Assembly (NCBI GenBank): GCA_030587605.1
Contig: JAUQYT010000319.1
Location: forward strand, 1 to 20,230
Direction of reading: 5' to 3'
Length of the DNA stretch: 20,230 nucleotides
Origin: Candidatus Njordarchaeum guaymasense
Lineage (GTDB): Archaea; Asgardarchaeota; Njordarchaeia; Njordarchaeales; Njordarchaeaceae
Position 1 is the stretch's first letter. Each line of letters opens with the position of its first letter. The translations under genes were made by a program, and so were the position numbers. The notes under the pieces are model-generated. The model was given only the letters and a program-made list of their open reading frames with translations. It did no database searches and was not told the origin of the DNA. Of the stretch, positions 13,574-20,230 are shown piece after piece.

Positions 13574-15550
13574 TTATTTTCTTACTTTGACTACCGTCGT
13601 GTTGAAAGTGGAGCCTCCACCTAGTTTCTGAATTGTGTCGGGTATTATGATGTTTTGAGGTATACCATTCAAGTCTCTGCATTCCCTAGGTGACCATAGC
13701 ACTCCTTTGGGAACTGAACTTGAAACAACTACTTTTAGTCTAAGGGCCCCCCATTCGTTGAACAATTCGACTATATCGCCGTCATGAACGCCATACAATT
13801 TGGCGTCTTCAATGTTCAAGAGGACTGTTGAGGGCATTGGTCCATATACGTCTCGAAACTGTGTGTGCGTATACTTGGCGACGGCATTGTTCAGTAGGAT
13901 GAATCCCTCATTCAGGGGCAAACCATTCTGTTTTGGCAGTGGTGTCGTGCCCATCGCTTCGGCTTTCGTTGCGTGGAATTCTATCTTGCCAGTGGGTGTT
14001 TGATATTGGTCTCTTGGCTTCATCTGGAGCTTTAGGGTTTTACCTTTCTGCAGATCTGAGGGGGTTCCATCCTCAAAGGCGTTTCTCAGGGCTTCTCCGA
14101 CGGCTTTCCATGGATCCTCATGTAGCCAGTCTTCTTTCAATCCCAGTTTATCGGCAAGTTGAGCTATTACCCAGAGTTCAGTTTTGCTTTCCTCGAGCGG
14201 CTCCATGACATTGTTGGACTTTCTGACATGCCGGTGGCTGTATGAGACCACGACATCCTCCTTCTCTAGAAAAGTTGCTGCAGGCAAGACTAGGTTGGCG
14301 TGTTTCGCGGTCTCCGTCCAGTGAGTGTCGTGAACCACGACGAAAACATCGTTTCTACTCAATCCTTCTCTTACTTCTTTTTGATTTGGTAGGGTTTCAG
14401 CGGGATTCATGTTGTAGACATACACGAATTTGAATTCGCCTTGCTTTAAGTGGTTGCCAAGAGCGACCTGGCTTACAACCGTAGTCTTCTTAGTGGTCAG
14501 ACGCTGCCCGGTCAGGTACGGGATGTCTATGTTGAATCCTTTGCTGTTCGTGTAGTAGAAGCCTCTGTGCAGGCCGAGAAGCGCTGGTATAAGAGAGACG
14601 GCTCTGGTGGATTCTGCGCCGTAGAGGCTTTTCTGCATCCCCAGCCCTATCATTGTCGCGCTGGGTTTGAGTTGTGCGTACAACTCAGCAAGGTCTGCTA
14701 CGCTATTCCACTTCAAACCCGTGTATTGCTCAACCAAGTCAGCGCTCCATGTGGATACCTCTTGTTTCAGACTGTCGAAACCGCTAGTGTACTTGTGGAT
14801 GAAATCGGTGTCGGTAAGGTTGTTCTCGATCAGATGCTTCATCACGCCGTAGGCCAGCGCGACGTCGCTTCCTGGTCTTGGCTGAATCCATAGATCGGCT
14901 GTTTCTGCAGTCTCACTCCGCCTTGGATCCACGGCAATGATTGAGCCGCGGTGTTCCCTCGATTTACGCGACAATGTGTAAAGGTGAGGAGCGCTGACAG
15001 CGGCGTTGAAACCCCAGTAAACAGTCAGCTTCATGTCTTGAAGCTCGTCAGGCTCGACGCCATAGGACAGCCCGTAGTGCAGCGATAGCGCGCGGTGTCC
15101 TGAAGCACTGCAAATAGTGTAGTCTGTCTCGGCGAAACCCAGTGAGTAGAATAGTCTTTGAGGCAGATATTCGGTGAGCAATCCTTGGTTTCCACTATAG
15201 TCCAGGTGCAGCATCGAATCGGGACCGAGTTTACTCAATACGCGCGTGAGTTCTTGAGTCAGAACATGGAGCGCTTCAGTCCATGAGATCCGCTCAAATG
15301 CGCCTTTAGGCTTATTGCCTCGTCTCACATGCGGATATAGCACGCGCTGGTCACTATTTGCTCTTCTCAGGTCCGCGTTCCCACGGGGACAAAGAAAACC
15401 TTGCGTGATGGGACTGTCTTTATCGCCCTCAATCCTGATCGGCTCATTATTGTCGCCCATATGGACGTACATGAAGCAAGTATCGTAGCAATCCCTAGGA
15501 CAAACGGTTTGCACGAACCCCGCAGCTTTATTGGATGGAATTCTTGGCAA
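13574..15550 (-). CDS. Molybdopterin oxidoreductase with [4Fe-4S] site (MopB_3-like)
   Basis: The 658-residue protein belongs to the DMSO reductase superfamily of molybdenum/tungsten bis-pterin enzymes. Near the N-terminus C17, C21, C25 and C54 (VCPRDCYDTC...GFLCPRG) bind a [4Fe-4S] cluster. TICSASGHRAL places C147 where the metal ligand Cys/Sec/Ser lies in relatives, so a Cys-ligated metal is likely. Other marks are VYWGFNAAVSAPH, IIAVDPRRSETAETADLWIQPRPGSDVALAYG, THWTETAKHANLVLPAATFLEKED, and the C-terminal pterin-binding domain (NNAVAKYTHTQFRDVYG to GGGSTFNTT). There is no twin-arginine signal, so it is cytoplasmic. No Fe-S or membrane subunit lies beside it; the electron partner is unknown. 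The start is TTG, preceded by GAGGAG and a TATA box 30 bases up. Substrate cannot be deduced. Confidence 0.85.
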   Translation of the reverse strand: MPRIPSNKAAGFVQTVCPRDCYDTCFMYVHMGDNNEPIRIEGDKDSPITQGFLCPRGNADLRRANSDQRVLYPHVRRGNKPKGAFERISWTEALHVLTQELTRVLSKLGPDSMLHLDYSGNQGLLTEYLPQRLFYSLGFAETDYTICSASGHRALSLHYGLSYGVEPDELQDMKLTVYWGFNAAVSAPHLYTLSRKSREHRGSIIAVDPRRSETAETADLWIQPRPGSDVALAYGVMKHLIENNLTDTDFIHKYTSGFDSLKQEVSTWSADLVEQYTGLKWNSVADLAELYAQLKPSATMIGLGMQKSLYGAESTRAVSLIPALLGLHRGFYYTNSKGFNIDIPYLTGQRLTTKKTTVVSQVALGNHLKQGEFKFVYVYNMNPAETLPNQKEVREGLSRNDVFVVVHDTHWTETAKHANLVLPAATFLEKEDVVVSYSHRHVRKSNNVMEPLEESKTELWVIAQLADKLGLKEDWLHEDPWKAVGEALRNAFEDGTPSDLQKGKTLKLQMKPRDQYQTPTGKIEFHATKAEAMGTTPLPKQNGLPLNEGFILLNNAVAKYTHTQFRDVYGPMPSTVLLNIEDAKLYGVHDGDIVELFNEWGALRLKVVVSSSVPKGVLWSPRECRDLNGIPQNIIIPDTIQKLGGGSTFNTTVVKVRK

Positions 15551-15582
15551 CTCCTCTATCCCGACTTCTAAGTACTTAGCCA

Positions 15583-15590
15583 GTTATATA
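15583..15590 (-). promoter_or_regulatory. TATA box of the molybdopterin enzyme gene
   Basis: TATATAAC on the minus strand predicts a start near 15560, ten bases before TTG 15550. It lies only ~8 bases from the divergent TATA box of the DUF3795 gene. Confidence 0.5.
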
Positions 15591-15597
15591 CTGAAAA

Positions 15598-15606
15598 ACT
15601 TTATTC
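15598..15606 (+). promoter_or_regulatory. TATA box of the DUF3795 gene
   Basis: ACTTTATTC at 15598-15606 predicts transcription from about 15627. That is after the ATG at 15622 and supports ATG 15643, which has GGTGG seven bases upstream. Confidence 0.45.
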
Positions 15607-15642
15607 CCTCTTCACGCCAACATGTATTCGGTGGTAAGTGGC

Positions 15643-16107
15643 ATGAAGGTGAATCCAGATCTGCTTGCGCCTTGCGGTCTGTATTGCGGTGCATGTGGAA
15701 TCTACTTTGCTGACAAGCATAACAATGAGAAGTTGAAACAGAAACTAGGTGCGTTCTACGGGATGAAGCCAGAATCACTCAAATGCGATGGTTGCATGTC
15801 AGACAACAGGATCGTATTCTGTCAATCATGCAAAATCCGCGGTTGCACTACCGCGAAAGGAATCTCAGGGTGCCATCAATGCTCCGAGTTCCCTTGCGAC
15901 AACATCAAGAACTTCCCGTTCAAAGTCGCCATACCATTCATGCTGAGGTCGACCTCCTTCAGAAAAGGAAAAAACGACGCAGAGTGGGTCAAATGGGAAG
16001 AGAAGAACTGGAAGTGCAACGCGTGTGGAGCGCCTACGTTTAGAGGCGCAAAGAGATGCCATGAGTGCGGGAACGAGTTACCATCAATTCCAAAGCAAGA
16101 TGAGTAG
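15643..16107 (+). CDS. Cys-rich DUF3795 protein with C-terminal zinc ribbon
   Basis: The first ~90 residues of this 154-residue protein match DUF3795: LLAPCGLYCGACGIYF with C11, C15 and C18, then LKCDGCMSDNRIVFCQSCKIRGC (C48, C51, C60, C63, C68) and GCHQCSEFPC (C77, C80, C85). These cysteines probably bind metal or Fe-S; function is unknown for the family. A separate zinc ribbon, CNACGAP...RCHECG (C125, C128, C139, C142), follows. It is cytoplasmic with no membrane helix. ATG 15643 is chosen over 15622 from the TATA box and ribosome site. It shares a compact divergent promoter with the molybdopterin oxidoreductase, so the two could be co-regulated; that link is inference. Confidence 0.8.
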   Translation: MKVNPDLLAPCGLYCGACGIYFADKHNNEKLKQKLGAFYGMKPESLKCDGCMSDNRIVFCQSCKIRGCTTAKGISGCHQCSEFPCDNIKNFPFKVAIPFMLRSTSFRKGKNDAEWVKWEEKNWKCNACGAPTFRGAKRCHECGNELPSIPKQDE

Positions 16108-16159
16108 AATCCGGTAGATGTCCCTTGACAGCGGGCTATTCCAACCACTTTACTCGGAA

Positions 16160-16324
16160 CTACGCAGATTTTGCTGAAGATACGTAGTGTCCAGAATCAA
16201 ATACGCCGTCGGGGTCGGATGCTTTCTCTATCTTGCGAAGCCAGACTTAGTAGTTGCCACAGTAAGGACCAAAATTGTCATTAGAAGAAAGGACAGAGCA
16301 AGGAGCCAACAAGCCATTAGTCCG
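16160..16324 (-). pseudogene. Fossil C-terminus of an FAD-linked oxidase
   Basis: The minus strand reads DNFGPYCGNY, a stop (TAA, 16249-16247), then VWLRKIEKASDPDGVF and DSGHYVSS before a TAG at 16162-16160. The KIxKxxDPxGV core followed by a Tyr a few residues later is the closing motif of FAD_binding_4-type oxidases (compare VKKIFDPNGIMNPG in the oxidase at 16575-18068). Upstream a TGA at 16327-16325 interrupts the frame. Nothing recognisable lies further upstream, so only ~50 codons remain. It is closest in style to oxidases of the GlcD/alkyl-DHAP synthase type. Most likely a dead paralogue of the operon next door. Confidence 0.55.
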
Positions 16325-16423
16325 TCAAGAACTAGCGCATTTAAAGAACTCAAGAAACTAGCTGAACTCAGAACTATGGGGGCAATAACTGAGGAAGAAT
16401 TCCAATTGAAAAAAGCAAACTGA
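16187..16423 (+). CDS. Small SHOCT-domain ORF, doubtful or remnant
   Basis: This open frame of 78 codons starts with GTG. Only its last ~27 residues are convincing: ELKKLAELRTMGAITEEEF followed by QLKKAN is a SHOCT domain, a short helical module usually at the C-terminus of membrane or stress-related proteins that mediates oligomerisation. The N-terminal ~45 residues are read exactly antisense to the fossil FAD oxidase C-terminus, so they are probably not an evolved coding sequence. No ribosome site precedes the GTG. Either a SHOCT gene fragment was joined to foreign sequence, or the whole is debris. Confidence 0.35.
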   Translation: MSRIKYAVGVGCFLYLAKPDLVVATVRTKIVIRRKDRARSQQAISPSRTSAFKELKKLAELRTMGAITEEEFQLKKAN

Positions 16424-16528
16424 TGGAAAGGATATAGAAGTACGTGTAGCAGGAGCCAAGATGCGTAGGATCAACCCGCGCTGATATTGGCGCGCGATAC
16501 CCCCAATTGCCTGAAGCATACACAGTCA

Positions 16529-16538
16529 GGCTTAAGTA
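16529..16538 (+). promoter_or_regulatory. TATA box of the FAD-CCG-FAD operon
   Basis: GGCTTAAGTA at 16529-16538 predicts transcription from about 16560. The leader is ~15 bases and carries GTGAG five bases before ATG 16575. Confidence 0.45.
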
Positions 16539-16574
16539 TCACGTACGAGCAACTGCAATTATCCGTGAGAAGAG

Positions 16575-18068
16575 ATGAATAGCTTGAAAGGGAATCCCGC
16601 AGAGATGTTGATTACGATTGTCGGCGCGGAAAGCGTGAGCACCGACCCTTCCATCTTGAAGGAGTACTCAGGATTAAAGACCCTTGAAGAAACACGGACG
16701 CCTAGGTGCGTCGTCTGGCCGCGGAATGTTGAGCAAGTCAAAGAAGTTGTGGAATTCGCGAATAAGAAATCTGTACCGCTAGTGCCAGTGAGTTCAGGAG
16801 GCCCCAGAATTCGCGGCGACACAATCCCACAATCCGAGAACTCCGTGATTCTCGACCTATCAAGGATGAACAAGATCCTGCGTGTCGATCGAGCAAATAA
16901 AGTGGCCATGGCAGAAGCAGGCGTGACATACGCCGATTTCGTAAAAGAACTGGCAAAGCATAACCTGAGACCACTTCTGCCCTTGTTGCCAAAGTCTTCA
17001 AAATCCGTTGTTGCTGGATGCTTGGACAGAGAACCCATAACAATCCCCAGATATCACTGGGACTCGTCAGACCCACTGTTATGCACCGAAGTCGTCTTCG
17101 GGGGAGGCGACATCTTCAGAACGGGTTCTGCAGCAGGACCGGGCAGTCTGGAAGAGCAATGGGCTTCAGGGCAGGCTCAGAAGAATCCACTAGGGCCTTC
17201 TCAATTTGATCCTTTCAGGCTCATTCAAGGCTCACAGGGTTCAATCGGGATAGTAACCTGGGCATCGATAAAATGCGAGGAAGCCCCCAGCGTACAGAAA
17301 ACATTTTTGGCACAATCGAAGAAGATCGAGAGCTTTCTGGACTTCGTCTACGCCTTGATGAAGCGAAAACTCTGTGACGATCTCTTCATCCTGAATGGAA
17401 TGAGCTTATCTTGCGCTCTGAAGAAGACTCGCAAAGAGATCGATGCGCTTCATAAGACTACCCCACCGTGGAACCTTGTTCTCAGTTTCTCAGGGCACGG
17501 TGAGATGGCGAAGGATGAACTGGAATACCGAATCGGTGACGCTAACGACATCGCAGCTGAGACCAACGTCAGACTCCAAGAAAACAGTGGCAATGTCTCT
17601 GCAAAAGATGTTTCAGCAATCGTGGGAGTCCCCAGCGAGGAGCCTTACTGGAAAATGCGATTCTCAGGAGGATGCCAGGAGATATTCGCTCTGACAACGC
17701 TAGACACAGCTCCTGAGTTGTGGTCAGCCTTCGAGGCAGCCTCAAAGAAGAATAGGTACCCAAGCGAACAGGTCGGCGTCTACATCCAGCCGACCAACCA
17801 AGGGACTAATACTCATTTCGAGTGCGACATCTTCTACGATCCAGCCAACAAGGCGGACGTTGAGCTAGCCAAAAGACTGTGTCTAGAAGGAAGTGGCGCA
17901 TTACTGAAATCGGGAGCATTCTTTAGTCGTCCTTACGGTCATTTCACCAAGTCAGTCTTTGAACGATGCTCTGCCGTTACAGTATCTGCTATGCGTCGGG
18001 TAAAGAAGATCTTTGATCCAAACGGGATCATGAACCCTGGCAGACTCTGCTTCAAGGAGGCACAATAA
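16575..18068 (+). CDS. FAD-linked oxidase, GlcD-like (operon gene 1)
   Basis: The 497-residue protein has the FAD_binding_4 (PCMH-type) domain at ~43-180: TPRCVVWPRNVEQVKEVVEFANKKSVPLVPVSSGG, then SVILDLSRMNKILRVDRANKVAMAEAGVTYADF and TEVVFGGGDIFRTGSAAGPG. It ends with RVKKIFDPNGIMNPGRLCF, the usual close of glycolate/lactate oxidase-type proteins. Such enzymes oxidise hydroxy acids or alcohols and pass electrons through FAD. The stretch that is normally tiGGniatnagG reads SVVAGCLDREPITIPRYHW here, so the flavin pocket is atypical; this may mark a separate subfamily or weak FAD binding. Cytoplasmic. Its stop overlaps the next start (TAATG), a sign of translational coupling. Confidence 0.85.
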   Translation: MNSLKGNPAEMLITIVGAESVSTDPSILKEYSGLKTLEETRTPRCVVWPRNVEQVKEVVEFANKKSVPLVPVSSGGPRIRGDTIPQSENSVILDLSRMNKILRVDRANKVAMAEAGVTYADFVKELAKHNLRPLLPLLPKSSKSVVAGCLDREPITIPRYHWDSSDPLLCTEVVFGGGDIFRTGSAAGPGSLEEQWASGQAQKNPLGPSQFDPFRLIQGSQGSIGIVTWASIKCEEAPSVQKTFLAQSKKIESFLDFVYALMKRKLCDDLFILNGMSLSCALKKTRKEIDALHKTTPPWNLVLSFSGHGEMAKDELEYRIGDANDIAAETNVRLQENSGNVSAKDVSAIVGVPSEEPYWKMRFSGGCQEIFALTTLDTAPELWSAFEAASKKNRYPSEQVGVYIQPTNQGTNTHFECDIFYDPANKADVELAKRLCLEGSGALLKSGAFFSRPYGHFTKSVFERCSAVTVSAMRRVKKIFDPNGIMNPGRLCFKEAQ

Positions 18069-19339
18069 TGCCACTGAAAGAATACGAGGAAATGATGGAC
18101 AATTGCGTAAGATGTTCGAACTGCAAATTCCTGCCTCAACTGCAAATCAAAAGTAAACGGTTTTCCCACATCTGCCCCTCAATTGAGAGGTACAACTTCC
18201 ACGCATATTCTGGTGGAGGTCGAATGATAATGGCTGATGCCTATCAGAAGGGGCGAGTGCAGCTCACTTCTGAAACGCTCGATGCCCTATATAGATGTAC
18301 AAACTGTGGCGCATGCGAGGTTTCATGCAAGTGGGTCTACGATCTCGAACCAAATGAGGCGATTCACGAGTTCAGGGTCGCTGCTGTCGAGGCAGGCGCA
18401 GGACCCATGCCAAGGCACCAAGAGTACATCAATCTTGTTGACCGTTACCACAATCCGTATGGTGAGCCTACTGAGAAGAGACCTGCGTGGCTACCCGATG
18501 ACATCGTGGTAGATCGATCATCGTCTACCCTATTCTTTGTCGGATGCACAGCTGCATATAGACGCAAGGAGATTGCAGTCGCCACAGCAAAGATCCTCAA
18601 TGCCGCCGAAGAGGGCTTCAGGCTTATGGATTCAGATGAATTCTGCTGTGGCAGCCCTGTTTACAGAGTCGGCGACAGAAGAAAGGCGATCAAGATAATG
18701 GAGGATAACGTGGCGAAGTTCAGGGATGCAGGAATAAAAAGGATCGTCACAAGCTGCGCAGGCTGCTACAACATGCTCAAAGTAGAATACCCTCGCTTCG
18801 TGAAACACGACTTCGAGATCCTACATATCTCACAATTAATCGAGAATCTCCTGAAGGAGCAAAGACTAAAACTCACCAAGAGCGTACCCCTCAAGGTCAC
18901 TTATCATGACCCGTGCCATCTAGGCAGAATGGCTGAACCCTACCTTCCATGGAAAGGGCAGAAGGTCGAAGTCCTCACACTCGTATACATTTTCAATCCA
19001 CCCAAGCCCGAACGCCGAGGAGCAGGCGGGGTCTATGACGCTCCCAGGAACGTTCTCAAACAGATACCGGGAATCAAACTCCTCGAGATGGAAAGAATCC
19101 GCGAGTGCGCATATTGCTGCGGCGCCGGCGCAGGCGTCAAGGCCGCATACCCAGACTTCGCTCTATGGGCAGCAAATAGGCGACTTGAAGAGGCAGAGTC
19201 AACAGGAGCAGAGGCTCTCGTCTCAACTTGCCCCTTCTGTGGAACCAACTTCCGCGACGGCCTGAGTTCCAGAAACTCCTCCATGAAATACTACGACCTG
19301 ACGGAACTCGTGCTGAGAAGCATTGGAGGCGAAGAGTAG
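18068..19339 (+). CDS. Fe-S / CCG-domain protein, GlcF/HdrD-like (operon gene 2)
   Basis: This 423-residue electron-transfer subunit begins with two ferredoxin-like cluster sites: C13, C16, C19 and C36 (CVRCSNC...CP) and C77, C80, C83 and C87 (CTNCGACEVSCKW). Two CCG domains follow. The first holds FVGCTAAYRRKEIAV, then EFCCGSPVYRVGDR and SCAGCYNML. The second holds YHDPCHLGR, then CAYCCGAGAGVKAAYP and STCPFCGTNF. CCG domains in HdrB/HdrD bind a noncubane [4Fe-4S] cluster, and in GlcF and GlpC they carry electrons from flavin subunits to quinone or other acceptors. No membrane helix is seen. GGAGG (18056-18060) lies seven bases before ATG. The next gene's ATG follows its stop directly (TAGATG). 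Confidence 0.9.
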   Translation: MPLKEYEEMMDNCVRCSNCKFLPQLQIKSKRFSHICPSIERYNFHAYSGGGRMIMADAYQKGRVQLTSETLDALYRCTNCGACEVSCKWVYDLEPNEAIHEFRVAAVEAGAGPMPRHQEYINLVDRYHNPYGEPTEKRPAWLPDDIVVDRSSSTLFFVGCTAAYRRKEIAVATAKILNAAEEGFRLMDSDEFCCGSPVYRVGDRRKAIKIMEDNVAKFRDAGIKRIVTSCAGCYNMLKVEYPRFVKHDFEILHISQLIENLLKEQRLKLTKSVPLKVTYHDPCHLGRMAEPYLPWKGQKVEVLTLVYIFNPPKPERRGAGGVYDAPRNVLKQIPGIKLLEMERIRECAYCCGAGAGVKAAYPDFALWAANRRLEEAESTGAEALVSTCPFCGTNFRDGLSSRNSSMKYYDLTELVLRSIGGEE

Positions 19340-20230
19340 ATGCTTGAAGACGAAACCTATGATAGCCTAAGAAAGATAGTTGGAGAAGAAAACATAACAA
19401 GAGACCCGGGCATATTGGATACCTATGCCTTCCAGTGGGGCGAAGAACTCCGCAAAGTCAAATCTGGCCAGAAACCAGAAAGATTTGGACAAAGACCTCT
19501 AGCTGTCCTACTCCCAGCGTCCACAGAGGAAGTACAGGCGATTGTCCGCTTATGCAACAAACAGGGCTTGAAATTCAAGGCTCTAAGCACAGGCCTCGGA
19601 CGTTGGGCTGGTGTCAGCAGCGATCACTCTATTCAAATTGATCTGAGAAGGATGAACCACATACTGGAAATCGACGCAAAAAACATGTACGCTGTTATAG
19701 AACCATACGTGACAAATGCGGAACTTCAATCCGAGCTTTTCAAGTACGGGCTGATGCACCACGCTCAGGGCGCAGGGCCACAGACTTCTCCCTTGGCGAG
19801 TCACACATCCTTTGTTGGTCCTGGTTTTACATCCCCTCACACTGGTTTTAGTGGTAGAAACGTCTTGGGCGTGGAATGGGTGCTTCCAGATGGAGAGATA
19901 TTGAGACTCGGCTCCTTTGATCACAACGGAAAATGGTTCACTGGAGATGGTCCAGGTCCGAGCCTAAGAGGTGTGATGAGAGGCTGGCTGGGCGCCTATG
20001 GTGGTCTAGGCGTCTTTACCAAATGCGCCATCAGATTGTTCTCGTGGCCAGCTCAGAAGGACTGGAAGTGGAGAACTGGGGGTACGATTCCCAACTATGA
20101 ATGGGATATACCTCTGTACTGGAGAATGTACGTCCTGAATTTCGAGAACTGGGAGACCTTTGAAAAGGCTTACTATGAGATCAGTGACCGCGAGTTGGCC
20201 ATGGTAGCTACTACTTCGGCACCTGAGGGT
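19340..20230 (+). CDS. Second FAD-linked oxidase (operon gene 3), cut by window end
   Basis: An open frame runs from ATG 19340 to the window end (297 codons, no stop). Visible are EELRKVKSGQKPERFGQRP, then the FAD_binding_4 domain: LAVLLPASTEEVQAIVRLCNKQG, FKALSTGLGRWAG, IQIDLRRMNHILEIDAKNMYAVIEPYVTNAEL, NVLGVEWVLPDGEILRLGS, and LGAYGGLGVFTKCAIRLFSWP. This is a full flavin-binding half; the substrate-binding C-terminal half lies outside. It is a different branch from the first oxidase, closer to GlcD/alkyl-DHAP synthase-type oxidases. ATG abuts the previous stop, so it is translated with it. With the other two it gives the GlcD/E/F-type set of two flavoproteins and one Fe-S protein. Confidence 0.85.
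   Translation, partial: MLEDETYDSLRKIVGEENITRDPGILDTYAFQWGEELRKVKSGQKPERFGQRPLAVLLPASTEEVQAIVRLCNKQGLKFKALSTGLGRWAGVSSDHSIQIDLRRMNHILEIDAKNMYAVIEPYVTNAELQSELFKYGLMHHAQGAGPQTSPLASHTSFVGPGFTSPHTGFSGRNVLGVEWVLPDGEILRLGSFDHNGKWFTGDGPGPSLRGVMRGWLGAYGGLGVFTKCAIRLFSWPAQKDWKWRTGGTIPNYEWDIPLYWRMYVLNFENWETFEKAYYEISDRELAMVATTSAPEG

Noticed and set aside
14450..14893. Plus-strand frame of 147 codons inside the molybdopterin enzyme gene
   Set aside because: It is antisense to conserved molybdopterin-enzyme sequence and shows no family features.
16424..16574. Further remnants of the FAD oxidase upstream of the fossil C-terminus
   Set aside because: Minus-strand translations of this stretch show no oxidase-like sequence; apart from the operon promoter I see nothing in it.

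Overview
The window looks like a piece of an archaeal chromosome. Nearly every gene is preceded by an archaeal TATA box about 25 bases upstream of a plausible transcript start, often with a short leader and a GGAGG/GGTGA ribosome site. GTG and TTG starts are common. The protein families also fit: MEDS sensor domain, TrmB-C-like sensor, CBS-HPF fusion, VIT1-like protein with a winged helix, and HdrD-like CCG protein. Base composition is moderate. A Thermoproteota/Bathyarchaeia-like host is my guess; no rRNA or other marker settles it.

Left part (1-5,700): a possible minus-strand gene promoter at the left edge; a four-CBS protein with a C-terminal domain like ribosome hibernation factors; an AHSA1/SRPBCC protein; a VIT1/CCC1-like membrane protein with an N-terminal winged helix; a MEDS-domain protein; and, on the minus strand, a seven-repeat TPR protein followed after 25 bases by a mutarotase-like beta-sandwich protein.

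Middle (5,700-13,560): a D-lyxose isomerase-type cupin with a duplicated 10-base element around its promoter; a small membrane protein divergent from a zinc-ribbon/charged-linker/membrane protein; a GH3-like adenylate-forming protein lacking the usual C-terminal domain and divergent from a TrmB-C/PLD-like sensor without a DNA-binding domain; a two-gene operon of a membrane-anchored penicillin acylase-family Ntn hydrolase and a small membrane protein; and another membrane protein transcribed divergently.

Right part (13,560-20,230): a molybdopterin oxidoreductase with a [4Fe-4S] site, back to back with a Cys-rich DUF3795 protein; a decayed stretch with a SHOCT-domain ORF and, antisense to its N-terminal part, the broken C-terminus of an FAD-linked oxidase; then a tightly coupled operon FAD oxidase - Fe-S/CCG protein - second FAD oxidase (cut by the window edge). 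The operon has the same set of parts as GlcD/GlcE/GlcF glycolate oxidase, so it probably encodes an oxidoreductase complex for an organic acid or alcohol. No rRNA, intact tRNA, IS element or CRISPR array was seen. The strongest unusual points are the CBS-HPF fusion, the short GH3-like enzyme, the FAD-CCG-FAD operon, and the fossil FAD oxidase next to it.
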